Positions 1-8,270 of a DNA stretch of 64,000 bases are shown one piece after another (within the stretch, counting starts at the first letter, position 1; the number at the start of each line of letters is the position of its first letter). Source of the stretch: Acidovorax sp. A1169 (GTDB lineage: Bacteria; Pseudomonadota; Gammaproteobacteria; Burkholderiales; Burkholderiaceae_C); the NCBI RefSeq assembly GCF_030704685.1, contig NZ_JAUZDX010000002.1, forward strand, positions 186,001-250,000, read 5' to 3'. Position numbers and translations under genes: made by a program. The notes below the pieces were generated by a model. It had not been told where the DNA came from. It made no database searches and saw nothing but the letters and a program-made list of their open reading frames with translations.

Positions 1-125
1 AGACCTTCGCGCTGATCTATGCCGACCAGTCGGTGGCCGGCGGCATCGTGGTGGATGACAAGGCCCTGGGGCTGCTGCGCACTCTGCGCAACCAGGCGGT
101 GATGGCCTTTCGGCAGGCGGGTTGA
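1..125 (+). CDS. C-terminal end of an unidentified protein (partial)
   Basis: An open frame enters from the left edge (first full codon at position 3) and stops with TGA at 123-125, giving about 40 residues. The visible tail contains LIYADQ, a short glycine/valine stretch and LLRTLRNQAVMAF. Tails of this kind occur at the end of GAF-type sensor domains in HDOD or kinase signalling proteins, so that is a possible identity. Too little is present to assign a function. It ends about 50 bp before the rodA start on the same strand. Confidence 0.45.
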   Translation, partial: TFALIYADQSVAGGIVVDDKALGLLRTLRNQAVMAFRQAG

Positions 126-172
126 GGCGGGGTTACCGGCCTGGCGGCTGGCCGGCACCCGATAATCGGGGG

Positions 173-1351
173 ATGGCCGCCGTTTTTGAAAAGCCCTCCC
201 TTGCCCAGCGCTTCACGCCCCTGTTCCGTGGGTTCGATCTGCCGTTGGTGCTGATCATCATGCTGCTCGCGGGTGCGGGCCTGCTGGCCATGTATTCCTC
301 GGGCTACGACCATGGAACCCGGTTCATGGACCATGGGCGCAACATGCTCATCGCCAGCGCCATCCTGTTCATGGTGGCCCAGGTGCCTCCGCAGAAGATC
401 ATGGTGTTTGCCGTTCCGCTCTATGCGGCGGGGGTGGCGCTGCTGATCGCGGTGGCGCTGTTCGGTATCACCAAGAAGGGCGCGCAGCGCTGGGTGAACC
501 TGGGCATCGTCATCCAGCCCAGCGAAATCCTCAAGATCGCCATGCCGCTGATGCTGGCCTGGTGGTTCCAGAAGCGCGAAGGCACCTTGCGGCCGCTGGA
601 CTTCGCGGCAGCGGGGCTGCTGCTGGCCATTCCCGTGGGGCTGATCATGAAGCAGCCCGACCTGGGCACCTCGCTGCTGGTGCTGGCCGCAGGGCTGTCG
701 GTGATCTTCTTTGCCGGCCTGCCCTGGAAGCTGGTGCTGCCGCCGGTACTGATCGGCGGTGCCGGCATCGCCGTCCTGGTGCTGCTGGGCGACCAGCTGT
801 GTGCCGACGGGGTGCGCTGGGTGGTGCTGCACGACTACCAGCAGCAGCGCATCTGCACCCTGCTGGACCCCACGCGCGACCCGCTGGGCAAGGGCTTTCA
901 CATCATCCAGGGCATGATCGCCATCGGCTCGGGCGGCGTATTCGGCAAGGGCTTCATGGCCGGCACGCAGACCCACCTGGAGTTCATTCCCGAGCGCACC
1001 ACCGACTTCATCTTTGCCGCCTTCTCCGAGGAATTCGGCCTGGCGGGCAACCTCTTCATCATCACCTGCTTCCTGCTGCTGGTCTGGCGCGGGCTGGCCA
1101 TTGCCATGGGCGCCACCAGCCTGTTCGGGCGCCTGATGGCGGGGGCCGTGTCCATGATCTTCTTCACCTACGCCTTCGTGAACATGGGCATGGTCAGCGG
1201 CATCCTGCCGGTGGTGGGCGTGCCGCTGCCCTTTATCAGCTATGGCGGCACGGCCATGGTCACGCTGGGGTTGGCACTGGGCATTCTGATGTCGGTGGCG
1301 CGCTCGCAGCGCGCAGACCCCAAGGACGCACCGCCCGCCATGCAGGCCTAG
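173..1351 (+). CDS. rodA: Rod shape-determining protein RodA (SEDS peptidoglycan glycosyltransferase)
   Basis: RodA polymerises lipid II into glycan strands in the inner membrane during cell elongation, working with a class B penicillin-binding protein and MreBCD. The 392-residue product is almost entirely hydrophobic helices, as expected for about ten membrane segments. SEDS hallmarks are present: WVNLG...QPSE in the first third, DFIFAAFSEEFG in the periplasmic loop region, and FISYGGTAM near the C terminus. E. coli RodA has 370 residues, so the length fits. I chose the ATG at 173 over an in-frame TTG at 122 because family proteins begin close to this point. FtsW is the alternative, but the short N terminus and absence of division genes favour RodA. 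Confidence 0.9.
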   Translation: MAAVFEKPSLAQRFTPLFRGFDLPLVLIIMLLAGAGLLAMYSSGYDHGTRFMDHGRNMLIASAILFMVAQVPPQKIMVFAVPLYAAGVALLIAVALFGITKKGAQRWVNLGIVIQPSEILKIAMPLMLAWWFQKREGTLRPLDFAAAGLLLAIPVGLIMKQPDLGTSLLVLAAGLSVIFFAGLPWKLVLPPVLIGGAGIAVLVLLGDQLCADGVRWVVLHDYQQQRICTLLDPTRDPLGKGFHIIQGMIAIGSGGVFGKGFMAGTQTHLEFIPERTTDFIFAAFSEEFGLAGNLFIITCFLLLVWRGLAIAMGATSLFGRLMAGAVSMIFFTYAFVNMGMVSGILPVVGVPLPFISYGGTAMVTLGLALGILMSVARSQRADPKDAPPAMQA

Positions 1352-1513
1352 GAGCGTGTAGGACTTGGAAATAGTCGGCTGCAAATAGGCCGCAGAGGTC
1401 CATTTTTCACCGTCTTTTTGCCCCATAGCCTGGCTATGGGGCTGCAAATCCGGCAAAAACTGTCCTCGCTGGGGCCGATTTTCGCTTTCGACGCTCCAAG
1501 TCCGACAGGCTCC
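1351..1513. repeat. 163-bp imperfect full-length palindrome (MITE- or REP-like element)
   Basis: The two ends are 19-bp inverted repeats with two mismatches (GGAGCGTGTAGGACTTGGA at 1351-1369; the reverse complement of 1495-1513 reads GGAGCCTGTCGGACTTGGA). The exact centre is a 10-bp inverted repeat around a single T (CCCCATAGCC-T-GGCTATGGGG, about 1421-1441). The arms between also pair with scattered mismatches, so the whole unit folds into one long hairpin. It begins on the last base of the rodA stop codon and ends about 105 bp before the next gene. No protein is encoded. Confidence 0.75.
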
Positions 1514-1618
1514 CGGCGGGGAGACGGGAGCGGGGGCTTGCGCCATTGCCACGGCGGGCGCTTGGGGTTACAACTGTTGGCCGCAGCGGCTTTTCGACAA
1601 CCCCACGGAGGTGCCCAC

Positions 1619-1954
1619 ATGGCGTCCAAGTTCGAGCTCAAGAAGTCCAGGAACGACAAGTTCGTCTTCAACCTGCTGGCTTCCAATGGCCAAGTCATCC
1701 TCACGAGCGAGTTGTACGAATCCCGGGCCAGTGCCTTGAACGGCATCGAATCCGTGCGCAAGAACGCGGCCGACGATGGCCGCTACGGCCGCCTGTGCGC
1801 CAAGGACGGCTCGCCGTACTTCACCCTCAAGGCCGGCAACGGCCAGGTCATCGGCCAGAGCCAGCGCTACTCGGGCGAAAAAGCGCGCGAAGCGGGGATC
1901 GAATCGGTGAAGGCCCACGCGCCCGATGCGGTGGCCGACGACCAGAGTGCCTGA
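1619..1954 (+). CDS. DUF1508 (YegP-like) small protein
   Basis: The 111-residue protein is built from two copies of the roughly 50-residue DUF1508 unit: FELKKSRNDKFVFNLLASNGQVI near the start, and a second copy with SPYFTLKAGNGQVIGQSQRY. Each repeat is followed by a helix with SRASALNGIESV or GEKAREAGIESV. YegP-type proteins are small and soluble and have no established reaction. The ATG at 1619 has a good ribosome binding site (GGAGGTG, about 1608) seven bases upstream; longer readings would run into the palindromic element and are unlikely. It appears to be a single-gene unit. Confidence 0.88.
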   Translation: MASKFELKKSRNDKFVFNLLASNGQVILTSELYESRASALNGIESVRKNAADDGRYGRLCAKDGSPYFTLKAGNGQVIGQSQRYSGEKAREAGIESVKAHAPDAVADDQSA

Positions 1955-2031
1955 CCCCCGTCCATACCCTGCAAGGGATGGCAGGTGCCCCTGCGCCGCA
2001 CGGGGTGTGCCTGCGCGCCTAAAATGCCTGC

Positions 2032-3516
2032 ATGACCTTCAGCTCTTCTACTGCCGCGCCCCAGCGTGCGTCCACCACCCAGCGCATCGACGTTGCCCGG
2101 CAACTGCTTCTGGCACCCTTCGGCCTGGATGAAAGCCATCTGGCGCGCGCGCTGGCCGAGATCCGCACGCACCAGGTGGACGATGCGGACCTGTACTTCC
2201 AGTACACGCGCAGCGAAGGCTGGAGCCTGGAGGAGGGCATCGTCAAGACCGGCTCCTTCAGCATCGACCAGGGCGTGGGCGTGCGTGCCGTGAGCGGCGA
2301 GAAGACGGCGTTTGCCTATTCCGACGATATTTCCGAGGCCTCGCTGCTCGACGCCGCGCGCACCGTGCGCACCATCGGCGCGGCATCGCAGGCCGGCCGG
2401 GTGAAGGTGGCGTCGCAGAAGATCGCCACCAGCCGCAGCCTTTACCCGGGCGTGGACCCGATCGCCACGCTCGACAGCACGGCCAAGGTGGCCCTGCTCG
2501 AGCGCCTGGAAAAGCGCGCCCGTGCCAAGGACCCGCGCGTGGCCCAGGTCATGGCCGGCCTGGCCAGCGAATACGACGTGGTGCTGGTGGCGCGTGCCGA
2601 CGGCACCCTGGCCGCCGACGTGCGCCCGCTGGTGCGCCTGTCGGTCACGGTGATCGCCGAGCAGAACGGCCGCCGTGAAATGGGCTCTGCCGGCGGCGGT
2701 GGCCGCTTCGGCCTGGCCTACTTCGATGACGAGCAGATGGGCCAGTACGTCGACGAGGCCGTGAACGCGGCCCTGGTCAACCTCGAATCGCGCCCGGCCC
2801 CGGCGGGTGAGATGACCGTGGTGCTGGGCTCTGGCTGGCCCGGCATCCTGCTGCACGAGGCCATCGGCCACGGCCTGGAAGGGGACTTCAACCGCAAGGG
2901 CTCGTCCGCGTTCAGCGGCCGGATCGGTCAGCGCGTGGCGGCCAAGGGCGTCACGGTGCTGGACGACGGCACGATTGCCGACCGCCGCGGTTCGCTCAAT
3001 GTGGACGACGAGGGCAACGCCAGCCAGCGCAACGTGCTGATCGAGGATGGCATCCTCAAGGGCTACATCCAGGACTCGCTCAACGCGCGCCTGATGGGCG
3101 TGGCGCCCACCGGCAACGGCCGGCGCGAGAGCTATGCCCATATCCCCATGCCACGCATGACCAACACCTACATGCTGGGAGGCGACAAGGAGCCGGCCGA
3201 GGTCATCGCCAGCATCAAGAAGGGGCTGTATGCCTCCAACTTCGGTGGCGGCCAGGTGGACATCACCTCCGGCAAGTTCGTGTTCTCGGCCAGCGAAGCC
3301 TACTGGGTCGAGAACGGCAAGATCCAGTACCCCGTCAAGGGCGCGACCATCATCGGCAGCGGCCCCGAGTCGCTCAAGAAGGTGACCATGATCGGCAACG
3401 ACATGCGCCTGGACAGCGGCGTTGGCACCTGCGGCAAAGAGGGCCAGAGCGTGCCCGTGGGCGTGGGCCAGCCCACGCTGCGCATCGAAGGCCTGACGGT
3501 CGGCGGCACGGCCTGA
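2032..3516 (+). CDS. tldD: Metalloprotease TldD
   Basis: TldD forms a heterodimeric zinc protease with TldE/PmbA that degrades unfolded or leader peptides, for example in microcin maturation and CcdA turnover. The 494-residue product is close to E. coli TldD (481). The zinc-binding motif HEAIGHGLEGD lies at about residues 275-285, and the C-terminal beta-rich domain contains TNTYMLGG and GGGQVDITSG. The start has no clear Shine-Dalgarno; a -10-like TAAAAT sits six bases before the ATG, so the message may be nearly leaderless. PmbA is not in the window. Confidence 0.95.
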   Translation: MTFSSSTAAPQRASTTQRIDVARQLLLAPFGLDESHLARALAEIRTHQVDDADLYFQYTRSEGWSLEEGIVKTGSFSIDQGVGVRAVSGEKTAFAYSDDISEASLLDAARTVRTIGAASQAGRVKVASQKIATSRSLYPGVDPIATLDSTAKVALLERLEKRARAKDPRVAQVMAGLASEYDVVLVARADGTLAADVRPLVRLSVTVIAEQNGRREMGSAGGGGRFGLAYFDDEQMGQYVDEAVNAALVNLESRPAPAGEMTVVLGSGWPGILLHEAIGHGLEGDFNRKGSSAFSGRIGQRVAAKGVTVLDDGTIADRRGSLNVDDEGNASQRNVLIEDGILKGYIQDSLNARLMGVAPTGNGRRESYAHIPMPRMTNTYMLGGDKEPAEVIASIKKGLYASNFGGGQVDITSGKFVFSASEAYWVENGKIQYPVKGATIIGSGPESLKKVTMIGNDMRLDSGVGTCGKEGQSVPVGVGQPTLRIEGLTVGGTA

Positions 3517-3518
3517 TC

Positions 3519-3545
3519 GGACCTGCCGCCCAGGGTGGCAGGTCC
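3519..3545 (+). terminator. Hairpin after tldD, possible terminator
   Basis: A perfect 9-bp stem (GGACCTGCC / GGCAGGTCC) with a 9-nt loop begins two bases after the tldD stop codon. No run of T follows, so it is either a weak terminator or an mRNA 3'-end stabiliser. Confidence 0.4.
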
Positions 3546-3674
3546 GGGCGGGGCACGCAGTGTTGCGTGGCCACGCCATCGGTGCCACCCATTGCCCGCA
3601 ATTGGCCGGTCTTCGCCCGCCAAATAGCCGCCCGATGGCCTGCGTGTAGCCGCGCGGCCCTGGCTCGGCGCACA

Positions 3675-4220
3675 ATGCATTTCATGCCTGCCACGCGCCC
3701 CAGTCTGCAGCACACACTCCAGTCGTTTGGCGACATCAGCCGGTTTCTGCGCGAGAGCGTGGCCGACGAGGATTCGCGCCAGTTGCGCGACAGCCTGAGC
3801 GGCTTGTCCAACCACATCGACGAGGCGGTGCGCACGCGCCGCACCAGCACCGATACGGCTGCCATCACGCGCCGGGTGGTGAGCCTGTCGCACTGCGCGC
3901 GCGAGCACCAGCTGTTCCTCACCGGCCTGGGTTCGGCCTGGCATGCGCTCTATGAGTTCGGCGCCTACCAGCGCGCCCTGCGCGAGCTGCGCAATGCCAT
4001 CACCGCCTGGCAACAGGCGCTGGAGCAGCGCAACACCCGCGAAAGTGCCTGCTTCGACCAGTTCGAGCTGCTCGCCTGGCGCACGCTGGGCGAGGCCTTG
4101 CTGCTGGTGGACATGTATGAGCACCAGAGCGAGCCGGTGAGCGAGCTGCCCGGCGACGAGCCGCCACCGCGCTCGGCATTGCAGCGTGCGGCCGCTTGGC
4201 TGCGGCGCTGGAGAAGTTGA
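3675..4220 (+). CDS. Conserved hypothetical helical protein
   Basis: I do not recognise a named family. The roughly 181-residue product is hydrophilic and mostly alpha-helical, with no signal peptide or membrane segment. A central block reads HCAREHQLFLTGLGSAWHAL followed by a YQRALRELRNAI helix, and the C terminus is basic (WLRRWRS). Starts at 3675 and 3684 are both possible; an in-frame start at 3567 is less likely because its extension looks like translated intergenic sequence. It lies alone between tldD and the aromatic leader region. Confidence 0.6.
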   Translation: MHFMPATRPSLQHTLQSFGDISRFLRESVADEDSRQLRDSLSGLSNHIDEAVRTRRTSTDTAAITRRVVSLSHCAREHQLFLTGLGSAWHALYEFGAYQRALRELRNAITAWQQALEQRNTRESACFDQFELLAWRTLGEALLLVDMYEHQSEPVSELPGDEPPPRSALQRAAAWLRRWRS

Positions 4221-4306
4221 TCTCCGGCTGAATATTGCCGCCCCTTTCGTCGTCCCGGATCGCCCTGCAGGCCGCTGTGGCGTTGCATCTTCGCAACGCA
4301 CAGGGG

Positions 4307-4337
4307 TTGCTGCAATGCGGCAAGACTGTGCTACATT
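4307..4337 (+). promoter_or_regulatory. Candidate promoter for the DAHP synthase leader
   Basis: An extended -10 element (TGC-TACATT, 4329-4337) lies 19 bp after a TTGCTG hexamer (4307-4312). The spacing is longer than ideal. Transcription would start around 4344, almost on the ATG of the leader peptide, so the leader may be translated from a leaderless message. This is inference from hexamer matching only. Confidence 0.35.
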
Positions 4338-4344
4338 GAAACCC

Positions 4345-4401
4345 ATGCAAGTTCGCAGCGCGTTTTATTTTTGGTTTTTTATCTCAGTCCCCGGCGGATG
4401 A
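4345..4401 (+). CDS. Aromatic amino acid leader peptide (attenuator peptide)
   Basis: An 18-codon reading frame, MQVRSAFYFWFFISVPGG, carries six consecutive aromatic codons (Phe-Tyr-Phe-Trp-Phe-Phe, 4363-4380) and ends 119 bp before the DAHP synthase start. Such runs are the signature of ribosome-mediated attenuation. The tract includes the three products of the pathway opened by the downstream enzyme, so stalling on any scarce aromatic aminoacyl-tRNA could relieve termination. The last codons and stop overlap a CCCCGGCGG segment able to pair with the 5' arm of the downstream terminator. No obvious Shine-Dalgarno is present. Confidence 0.85.
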   Translation: MQVRSAFYFWFFISVPGG

Positions 4402-4438
4402 GAGGCTAACGCGCAAGCACACACAACCTCCCCATACC

Positions 4439-4475
4439 AACCGCCGACGCTGCAAAGCCCGGCGGTTTTTGTTTT
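4439..4475 (+). terminator. Attenuator terminator upstream of the DAHP synthase gene
   Basis: The sequence AACCGCCG (4439-4446) pairs perfectly with CGGCGGTT (4460-4467), followed by TTTGTTTTT, giving an intrinsic terminator. The competing antiterminator would be the CCGGCGG near the leader peptide stop codon (about 4391-4397) pairing with CCGCCG of the first arm. A ribosome that finishes the leader would cover that segment and allow termination; a ribosome stalled on the aromatic codons would leave it free. Confidence 0.8.
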
Positions 4476-4520
4476 TCTGCCCTCCCCATTTCCACCCATC
4501 CAGCCCACGAGGAAGACAAC

Positions 4521-5642
4521 ATGACGGCCCACACCAACCCCACCAGCGATTCCTGGTACCGCAGCGTCGAGAAAACCAGCCAGACCGACGACGAACGTAT
4601 CAAGGACATCACCGTGTTGCCTCCTCCAGAGCATCTGATCCGCTTTTTCCCCATCAGCGGTACGCCGGTGGAAACGCTGATCACCCAGACCCGCAAGAAC
4701 ATCCAGAACATCATGGCCGGCGAGGACGACCGCCTGCTGGTGATCATTGGCCCCTGCTCCATCCATGACCCAGCCGCTGCGATCGAATACGCGCGCCGAC
4801 TCAAGGCGGTCCGCGAGCAGTACAAGGACACGCTGGAGATCGTGATGCGCGTGTACTTCGAAAAGCCCCGCACCACGGTGGGCTGGAAGGGGCTGATCAA
4901 CGACCCCTACCTCGATGAGACTTACCGCATCGACGAAGGCCTGCGCATCGCACGCCAGTTGCTGATCGACATCAACCGCCTGGGCGTGCCGGCGGGCAGC
5001 GAGTTCCTGGACGTGATCTCGCCCCAGTACATCGGCGACCTGATCTCCTGGGGCGCCATTGGCGCACGCACCACCGAAAGCCAGGTACACCGCGAGCTGG
5101 CCTCGGGCCTGTCGGCGCCCATCGGCTTCAAGAACGGCACGGACGGCAACATCCGCATCGCCACCGACGCCATCCAGTCCGCCAGCCGCGGCCACCACTT
5201 CCTGTCGGTGCACAAGAACGGCCAGGTCGCCATCGTCAACACCAACGGCAACAAGGACTGCCACGTCATCCTGCGCGGCGGCAAGGCCCCCAACTACGAC
5301 GCCGAGAGCGTGGCCGCCGCCTGCAAGGACCTGGAAGCCGCTAAGCTGCCCGCCACCCTGATGGTGGACTGCAGCCATGCCAACAGCAGCAAGCAGCACC
5401 AAAAGCAGATGGACGTGGCACGCGAAGTGGCCGGCCAGATCGCTGGCGGCTCGCGCAGCGTCTTCGGTCTGATGATCGAAAGCCATCTCACGGCCGGCGC
5501 CCAGAAGTTCACGCCCGGCAAGGACGATGCCTCGGCGCTGACCTACGGCCTGAGCATCACCGACGCCTGCCTGGGTTGGGACGATTCGCTGCAATCGCTG
5601 GCCGACCTGTCGGCCGCAGTGCAAGCCCGCAGGGCTGCCTGA
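4521..5642 (+). CDS. aroG: 3-deoxy-7-phosphoheptulonate synthase (DAHP synthase, class I)
   Basis: The enzyme condenses phosphoenolpyruvate with erythrose 4-phosphate, the first step of the shikimate pathway. The 373 residues match the AroF/G/H family (about 350). Visible signatures are IIGPCSIHDP at about 76-84, KPRTTVGWKGLINDP at 115-129, a KNGTDG segment and DCSHANSSK carrying metal and substrate contacts. The N terminus includes the feedback-binding region typical of the family. Which aromatic amino acid inhibits this enzyme cannot be decided by eye, so aroG rather than aroF or aroH is a convention here. Expression is very probably controlled by the leader peptide and terminator just upstream. 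Confidence 0.93.
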   Translation: MTAHTNPTSDSWYRSVEKTSQTDDERIKDITVLPPPEHLIRFFPISGTPVETLITQTRKNIQNIMAGEDDRLLVIIGPCSIHDPAAAIEYARRLKAVREQYKDTLEIVMRVYFEKPRTTVGWKGLINDPYLDETYRIDEGLRIARQLLIDINRLGVPAGSEFLDVISPQYIGDLISWGAIGARTTESQVHRELASGLSAPIGFKNGTDGNIRIATDAIQSASRGHHFLSVHKNGQVAIVNTNGNKDCHVILRGGKAPNYDAESVAAACKDLEAAKLPATLMVDCSHANSSKQHQKQMDVAREVAGQIAGGSRSVFGLMIESHLTAGAQKFTPGKDDASALTYGLSITDACLGWDDSLQSLADLSAAVQARRAA

Positions 5643-5741
5643 GCAACTGCCTGCGTGTAAGCTTCTGGCCATTGAGGGCCCTGTCCGCTGACCGAGTGCA
5701 GCGGCGGGGCCTCCCACCCCTGCTTACAGAAAGGCATCCCC

Positions 5742-6053
5742 ATGCACAGCGAAGTCTCCGTCCGCCTTGCGGGCAACCAGGAATTCCGTTTTGACCTTGC
5801 GAACGCCCAGCCCATGACCCACGAGGAGGGGCGCCGTTGGCTCGACGACCAGTTCACCAGCCTCGATTGCGAACCCCTGCGCGCCAGCGGCAAGGTGCTG
5901 CTGGCCGACAAGGTGCTCACCGTGGCGCAGGCCGCTGGCAGCCCGCTGATGGGCGATGTGCAATGGTCGCGCGACTTTGCGCGCGCCGCCAGTGCGGCCC
6001 TCGCCCGGCCCGTGGTGCGGGTCGACGTGCCTGCAATGGCAGTAACTTTCTAG
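5742..6053 (+). CDS. Conserved small hypothetical protein
   Basis: This 103-residue acidic protein has no signal peptide or membrane helix. It starts with a beta-rich stretch, followed by MTHEEGRRWLDDQF and a C-terminal helix with WSRDFARAASAALARP. A GAAAGG ribosome binding site precedes the ATG. It ends seven bases before the end of convergent mpl. I do not recognise the family, and no function is suggested by the neighbours. Confidence 0.65.
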   Translation: MHSEVSVRLAGNQEFRFDLANAQPMTHEEGRRWLDDQFTSLDCEPLRASGKVLLADKVLTVAQAAGSPLMGDVQWSRDFARAASAALARPVVRVDVPAMAVTF

Positions 6054-6059
6054 TTCCTG

Positions 6060-7481
6060 TTATCTCGCCAGCGCTTGCAGCAGGCGTGCATGCACGCCGC
6101 CAAAACCGCCATTGCTCATGCACACGATGTGGTCCCCGGGCCGCGCTGCGGCGCTGACCTGGGCCACCAGCGTGTCGATGTCGGGGGCGGTCTGCCCGCG
6201 CTGGCCGGGGCCCACGCCCAGGGGTGACAGCGCTTCGGCGGCGTCCCAGTCCAGTCCCGCCGTGTGGCAGAAGGCCAGGTCGGCGGACTCCAGCGCCCAG
6301 GGTAGTTGGCTCTTCATGGCGCCGAGTTTCATGGTGTTGCTGCGCGGCTCGAACACCGCCAGGATGCGCGCCGTGGGGTCCAGGCTGCGGCGCAGGCCAT
6401 CGAGCGTGGTGCGCAGGGCGGTGGGGTGGTGGGCGAAATCGTCGTACACCGCGATGCCGTTCACCGTGCCGCGCAATTCCATGCGGCGCTTGACGTTCTG
6501 GAACTGGCCCAGCGCCCGTGCCGCCTGTTCGGGCGCCACACCCACGTGGTGGGCCGCGGCAATGGCGGCCAGTGCATTGAGCTGGTTATGTACGCCCGTG
6601 AGCGACCACTCCACCCGCGCCACGGTGCGGCCTTGCTGCACCACATCGAACGCCTGGGGCTCGCCCACGGCGGAAAAATCACCCACGGCCGTACCGAAGC
6701 TGCTCACGCTGCTCCAGCAGCCGGCGTGCAGCACGCGCGCCAGGCTTTCTTCAAGCCCGTTGACCACCACACGGCCCGAGGGCGGCACGGTGCGCACCAG
6801 GTGGTGGAACTGGCGCTCGATGGCAGCCAGGTCGTCGAAGATGTCGGCGTGGTCGAACTCCAGGTTGTTCAGCACCGCCGTGCGTGGGCGGTAGTGCACG
6901 AACTTGCTGCGCTTGTCGAAGAAGGCCGTGTCGTACTCGTCGGCCTCAATCACGAACAGGGGGCTCGCGCCCAGCGCCCCGTCACCGGCGTGCGGTCGTT
7001 CGGCCGCGCCCAGACGCGCCGACACGCCGAAGTTCAGCGGCACGCCGCCGATCAAAAAGCCGGGCTGCTGGCCCACGCTTTCCAGGATCCAGGCCAGCAT
7101 CGAGGTGGTGGTGGTCTTGCCGTGCGTGCCGGCCACGGCCAGCACATGGCGGCCCTGCAGCACACGCTCGGCCAGCCACTGGGGGCCGCTGGTGTAGGGC
7201 AGGCCGGCGTCCAGGATGGCTTCCATCAGCGGGAACTTGGGGCTTCCATCGGCCAGCCGGACCCGGCTGACCACGTTGCCTACCACGAACATGTCGGGCT
7301 TCAGGGCCAGTTGCTCCGGTCCGAAGCCTTCGATCAGCTCGATCCCCAGGGCGCGCAACTGGTCGCTCATGGGCGGGTAGACACCCGCGTCGCAGCCTGT
7401 GACCCGGTGCCCCGCCTCGCGGGCCAGGGCCGCAAGGCCGCCCATGAAGGTGCCGCAGATGCCCAGTATGTGTATATGCAT
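6060..7481 (-). CDS. mpl: UDP-N-acetylmuramate:L-Ala-gamma-D-Glu-meso-DAP ligase
   Basis: Mpl recycles cell-wall tripeptide by joining it to UDP-MurNAc in an ATP-dependent reaction in the cytoplasm. The 473-residue protein begins with the Rossmann-like HILGICGTFMGGLA. It has the Mur-ligase ATP loop AGTHGKTTTTSM at about residue 120, IEADEYDTAFFDKRSKF, the FAHHPTA segment and the FEPRSNTM tail motif. EADEYD and FDKRSKF distinguish Mpl from MurC. E. coli Mpl has 457 residues. With AmpD, also in this window, it forms part of peptidoglycan recycling. The start codon lies eight bases after a -10-like TAGAAT, with no Shine-Dalgarno. Confidence 0.93.
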   Translation of the reverse strand: MHIHILGICGTFMGGLAALAREAGHRVTGCDAGVYPPMSDQLRALGIELIEGFGPEQLALKPDMFVVGNVVSRVRLADGSPKFPLMEAILDAGLPYTSGPQWLAERVLQGRHVLAVAGTHGKTTTTSMLAWILESVGQQPGFLIGGVPLNFGVSARLGAAERPHAGDGALGASPLFVIEADEYDTAFFDKRSKFVHYRPRTAVLNNLEFDHADIFDDLAAIERQFHHLVRTVPPSGRVVVNGLEESLARVLHAGCWSSVSSFGTAVGDFSAVGEPQAFDVVQQGRTVARVEWSLTGVHNQLNALAAIAAAHHVGVAPEQAARALGQFQNVKRRMELRGTVNGIAVYDDFAHHPTALRTTLDGLRRSLDPTARILAVFEPRSNTMKLGAMKSQLPWALESADLAFCHTAGLDWDAAEALSPLGVGPGQRGQTAPDIDTLVAQVSAAARPGDHIVCMSNGGFGGVHARLLQALAR

Positions 7482-7664
7482 GGGCGACGATTCTACTTTT
7501 CAAACCCAGGGGCCCACGCCACAAGGTTGGCCTGCCTGAGGAGCTATGAAATTGATAGTCCTTCGCGCGCCATGGCCCTGTGGGCGGCTGTGTTGTGGGG
7601 ACATGCGGGCCACCCCGACGGCGCGTTCGCGCCACAATGGAGCCTCCACTGCCTGGTTTGCGCC

Positions 7665-8270
7665 ATGAACACACCTCTGAGTGCCGAAATCGCCAATACC
7701 ACCGCCCGCATCGTCGTCGAGGAAGGGATGGAGTGGGGCCCCGCCAAGCGCCGTGCGCTGCGCGAAATGGGCTTGCCCGCCCGCACGGCGCTGCCCGGCA
7801 ACGACCAGGTGGAGGAGGCCGTGCGCGAGTACATCGCCCTGTTCTGCGCCGACACCCAGCCGCGCGAACTGCGCGCACTGCGCCAACTGGCCCTGGTCTG
7901 GATGGAGCGCATGGCGGCCTTTCGTCCCCATCTGGGCGGTGCCGTTTGGCACGGCACGGCCACCCGCCTGTCCGACATTTATCTGCAGTTGTTCTGCGAT
8001 GATTCCAAATCTGCCGAAATTGCGCTCATCGACCACCATGTGGACTACGAGCCGCGCACGGTGTCCGGTTTCCATGGCGAGTCGGTCGAGGCCCTGAGCC
8101 TGGGCAGCAAATCGCCTGAACTGGGCGAGATGATCGGAGTCCATCTGCTGATCTACGACCTCGATGACCTGCGTGGTGCCCTGCGGCCCGATGCCAAGGG
8201 GCGCTCGCCCCGCGGTGACATCACGGCTGTGCGCCGCCTGCTCCAAGATACGGAAACCCCTGCTCCATGA
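7665..8270 (+). CDS. Conserved hypothetical protein
   Basis: The 201-residue soluble protein has a helical N-terminal half (EEGMEWGPAKRRALREMGL, VEEAVREYIALF) and a C-terminal alpha/beta half with HGTATRLSDIYLQLFCDD, IALIDHHVDYEP and GVHLLIYDLDDLRGAL. Such proteins sit beside mpl in related bacteria as far as I recall, but no reaction is known to me. The HGTATRxSDI and DHHVDYEP motifs are distinctive and may be catalytic; this is inference. Its stop codon overlaps the start of the next gene (ATGA), indicating translational coupling. Confidence 0.75.
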   Translation: MNTPLSAEIANTTARIVVEEGMEWGPAKRRALREMGLPARTALPGNDQVEEAVREYIALFCADTQPRELRALRQLALVWMERMAAFRPHLGGAVWHGTATRLSDIYLQLFCDDSKSAEIALIDHHVDYEPRTVSGFHGESVEALSLGSKSPELGEMIGVHLLIYDLDDLRGALRPDAKGRSPRGDITAVRRLLQDTETPAP

